Part shown: positions 5,321 through 6,826 of the stretch, piece by piece | How positions within the stretch are numbered: position 1 is the stretch's first letter | How the letters are laid out: each line of letters starts with the position of its first letter | NCBI GenBank assembly: GCA_013202595.1 | Contig: JABMPV010000503.1 | Span: forward strand, 1-6,826 | Source: a bacterium | Lineage (GTDB): Bacteria > Actinomycetota > Acidimicrobiia > Spongiisociales > UBA11373 | Direction: 5' to 3' | DNA length: 6,826 nucleotides | Translations under genes and position numbers: made by a program | Notes under the pieces: model-generated | Databases searched by the model: none | What the model was told of the DNA's origin: nothing | The model's input: the letters and a program-made list of their open reading frames with translations, nothing else

Positions 5321-6165
5321 TGGACTGGCTGTCGGAACCTTTCGAACTGGCGTTCCAGCAGCGAGCGCTCATCGGCGGATCGCTGGCCGCCATCGCGCTC
5401 GCACTGATCGGCACCTGGGTCGTCATCAGAGGCATGTCGTTCCTCGGCGACGCACTCGTTCACGGGGTGATCCCGGGAATCGCACTGGCGATCCTCCTCG
5501 ACTTCAGTGTCCTGCTCGGCGCCGCCCTCGCCGCGGCAGTGATGATCGGCGGCATCAACCTCGTCCACCGCCAAACCAAGTTCGCCGAGGACACCGGCAT
5601 CGGGTTGCTGTTCGTCGGCATGCTCGGACTCGGAGTGATCATCATCTCCCGCACCGACTCGTACTCCGGCAGCCTCACCAGCATCCTGTTCGGCGACGCT
5701 CTCGGGGTCACCCGGGGCGACATCATCGTGCTGGCGGTGCTGGCAGCCATCACGCTGGGCGGATCGCTGGTCCTTTACCGGCCGTTCCTGGTGCTCGCCT
5801 TCAACGAGCAGAAGGCCGAGATCCTCGGGCTCAGGCCCAGGCTCACCGATGGTGTGCTCCTGGTGCTCATCACCATGACGATCGTCGGGTCGTTCCAGAC
5901 CGTGGGCACCCTCCTGGTGTTCGGGATGCTGGTCGGCCCGCCCGCAACCGCAGCCCTGCTGACCCGGCGCGTACCGGAGATGATGGCCACCGCGGCGGTC
6001 ATCGGAGTGGGTTCTGTCGTGGTCGGATTGATCGCTTCGTATCACCTCGACACTTCCGGGTCCGCAACGATCGCAGTCGTCCCGATCGGCCTCTTCTTCG
6101 TCGTGCTGACCATCCGCTCGATGATCGAGACGCTGCAGCACCGGCGCGAGGCGCCGGCGGCCTGA
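5320..6165 (+). CDS. znuB: Zinc ABC transporter permease
   Basis: This 281-residue integral membrane protein of the ABC-3 (ZnuB/MntB/TroC) family forms the metal channel as a homodimer. The N-terminal signature GTWVVIRGMSFLGDALVHGV (31-50) followed by PGIAL is characteristic of the family. Hydrophobic segments lie near residues 16-36, 47-60, 63-83, 93-110, 134-153, 178-215 (two), 222-241 and 248-266. FNEQKAEILGL at 161-171 lies where the cytoplasmic coupling helix contacts the ATPase. Length and topology are normal and nothing appears truncated. The partner ATPase is the znuC gene on the opposite strand at 3062-3883. The start is fixed by the one-base overlap with znuA and an upstream GGAGG. 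Confidence 0.92.
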   Translation: MDWLSEPFELAFQQRALIGGSLAAIALALIGTWVVIRGMSFLGDALVHGVIPGIALAILLDFSVLLGAALAAAVMIGGINLVHRQTKFAEDTGIGLLFVGMLGLGVIIISRTDSYSGSLTSILFGDALGVTRGDIIVLAVLAAITLGGSLVLYRPFLVLAFNEQKAEILGLRPRLTDGVLLVLITMTIVGSFQTVGTLLVFGMLVGPPATAALLTRRVPEMMATAAVIGVGSVVVGLIASYHLDTSGSATIAVVPIGLFFVVLTIRSMIETLQHRREAPAA

Positions 6166-6169
6166 GGCC
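6141..6169 (+). terminator. GC-rich hairpins at the end of znuB, possible weak terminator
   Basis: CCGGCGC (6141-6147) and GCGCCGG (6151-6157) form a perfect seven-pair stem with a three-base loop. GGCC (6159-6162) and GGCC (6166-6169) flank the TGA stop codon as a second small stem. No U-run follows, so this is not a standard intrinsic terminator. In GC-rich actinobacteria hairpins without a U-tail are sometimes proposed to terminate. Part of it lies in coding sequence and may reflect codon use alone. Confidence 0.3.
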
Positions 6170-6250
6170 CCATGCCGAGCGGTCGCTGTGTCGAACCCGC
6201 CTCGTCCCCTGAACCCATGATGGAATCCACCGTCATCGGCTCTCTTCACA

Positions 6251-6256
6251 TACGCT
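6251..6256 (+). promoter_or_regulatory. -10-like hexamer for a leaderless NTF2-like transcript
   Basis: TACGCT fits TANNNT and has exactly six bases before the ATG at 6263. There is no good Shine-Dalgarno site and no obvious -35 box. The spacing is the same as at the zur and RDD genes. Confidence 0.35.
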
Positions 6257-6262
6257 TGCGAG

Positions 6263-6787
6263 ATGAATCAGTCTGATCGCGTCCAGGACCTGCTCGATCG
6301 TCGCGACATAGAGGACGTGATCTTGCGCTACTGCCGCGGCATCGATCGCATGGACCGCAGTCTCATCCGGTCCTGCTATCACCACGATGCCACCGACCAT
6401 CACGGCAGTTTCAGCGGGACCGTGGACGAGTTCCTCGATTGGGTATTCGGTCTCCTTGCTCGATACACCCACTCGCAGCACTTCGTCGGCAACGTCCTGA
6501 TCGAGGTAGAGGGGGATGTGGCGGTTGCCGAGACCTACGGCATCGCCTTCCATCGTTCCGAAGAGGACAAGCCGTACCTCAACCTGATGACTGGCTTTCG
6601 CTACCTGGATCGCTTCGAGAGGCGCGAGGACGGCTGGCGGATCGCCACCCGAACGGCCGTCACCGAGTGGTCTCGGGTCGATGACCTGGCCGGTCGCTGG
6701 GAGACCCCTGAAGGGTTACTCACCGGCAGACGCGACCGCGGAGACGCCCTGTACGCGCTCCTTTCTGGACTGCACGAAGAGGACTAA
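6263..6787 (+). CDS. NTF2/SnoaL-like domain protein
   Basis: This 174-residue protein has the cone-shaped NTF2-like fold pattern. A first helix (DIEDVILRYCRGIDRMD, residues 15-31) precedes YHHDATDHHGSFSGT at 39-53. Next come SQHFVGNVLIEVEGDVAVAETYG at 71-93, two further strands (LMTGFRYLDRFERREDGWRI), and a C-terminal extension from about 140. It resembles the SnoaL_4 group, which includes scytalone dehydratase and BaiE-type dehydratases; Tyr23, Asp28 and His73 are at positions where those enzymes carry catalytic residues. Many members are annotated near steroid or aromatic degradation genes, but the substrate here is unknown. The next gene overlaps its stop by one base, so the two probably form an operon. 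It is separated from znuB by 97 bases and seems unrelated to zinc uptake. Confidence 0.8.
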   Translation: MNQSDRVQDLLDRRDIEDVILRYCRGIDRMDRSLIRSCYHHDATDHHGSFSGTVDEFLDWVFGLLARYTHSQHFVGNVLIEVEGDVAVAETYGIAFHRSEEDKPYLNLMTGFRYLDRFERREDGWRIATRTAVTEWSRVDDLAGRWETPEGLLTGRRDRGDALYALLSGLHEED

Positions 6788-6826
6788 TGCCCCGACCACA
6801 AACGTTTGCCGCGTTCACGACGGCCA
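6787..6826 (+). CDS. Start of an unidentified gene (partial)
   Basis: An ATG at 6787 shares one base with the TAA stop of the NTF2-like gene (TAATG), and AAGAGG lies just upstream. Only 13 codons are visible (MPRPQTFAAFTTA), too few to assign a family. The overlap and upstream purine stretch make it a plausible second gene of the operon. Confidence 0.45.
   Translation, partial: MPRPQTFAAFTTA

Noticed and set aside
3062..6165. Manganese or iron importer instead of zinc
   Set aside because: The three-histidine ligand set in the binding protein and the linked Fur-family regulator favour zinc. Manganese is not formally excluded, so the call is kept as probable.
5224..6249. Minus-strand open frame of 341 codons opposite znuB
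   Set aside because: It is a His/Asp/Glu/Arg-rich low-complexity translation, typical of the antisense frame of a hydrophobic GC-rich gene. ZnuB on the plus strand has clear family motifs.

Overview
The window is GC-rich, densely packed bacterial DNA. It has short intergenic gaps, frequent GTG starts and one-base start/stop overlaps. The combination of an RDD-family membrane protein carrying 'LLDRVDPNA'-type repeats, a Zur/ZnuABC zinc cluster and apparently leaderless genes suggests a high-GC actinobacterial-type genome, possibly from an uncultured lineage such as Acidimicrobiia. That placement is inference; no rRNA or other marker gene is present.

Left part (1-600): two minus-strand genes. 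The first is the N-terminal stub of a Gfo/Idh/MocA-type NAD(P)-dependent oxidoreductase running off the left edge. The second is a complete 106-residue Dabb (stress-responsive alpha/beta barrel) protein. Positions 601-740 form a divergent promoter region with an 18-base quasi-palindrome on the Dabb side and a -10-like hexamer on the other. Middle part (741-3030): two plus-strand membrane protein genes. One is an RDD-family protein preceded by about ten tandem 9-residue repeats. The other is a lysylphosphatidylglycerol-synthase-TM/flippase-like (YbhN/UPF0104-type) integral membrane protein.

The best understood unit is 3062-6165, a divergent zinc-uptake regulon. On the minus strand a Fur-family regulator (probably Zur) overlaps a ZnuC-type ATPase gene by 19 bases. 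On the plus strand a ZnuA-type lipoprotein gene overlaps a ZnuB-type permease gene by one base. Both arms start from one 61-base intergenic region (4306-4366) packed with Fur/Zur-type 15-mers and a perfect 11-base inverted repeat. The natural reading is that Zur represses both arms, including its own gene, when zinc is sufficient.

Right part (6166-6826): an NTF2/SnoaL-like protein, followed by the start of a further gene overlapping its stop codon by one base. No mobile elements, CRISPR arrays, tRNA or rRNA genes were seen. No clearly undescribed system was found. The most interesting features are the operator/hairpin architecture of the zinc promoter, the recently expanded RDD repeat, and a shared -10-to-start spacing that points to leaderless transcription.
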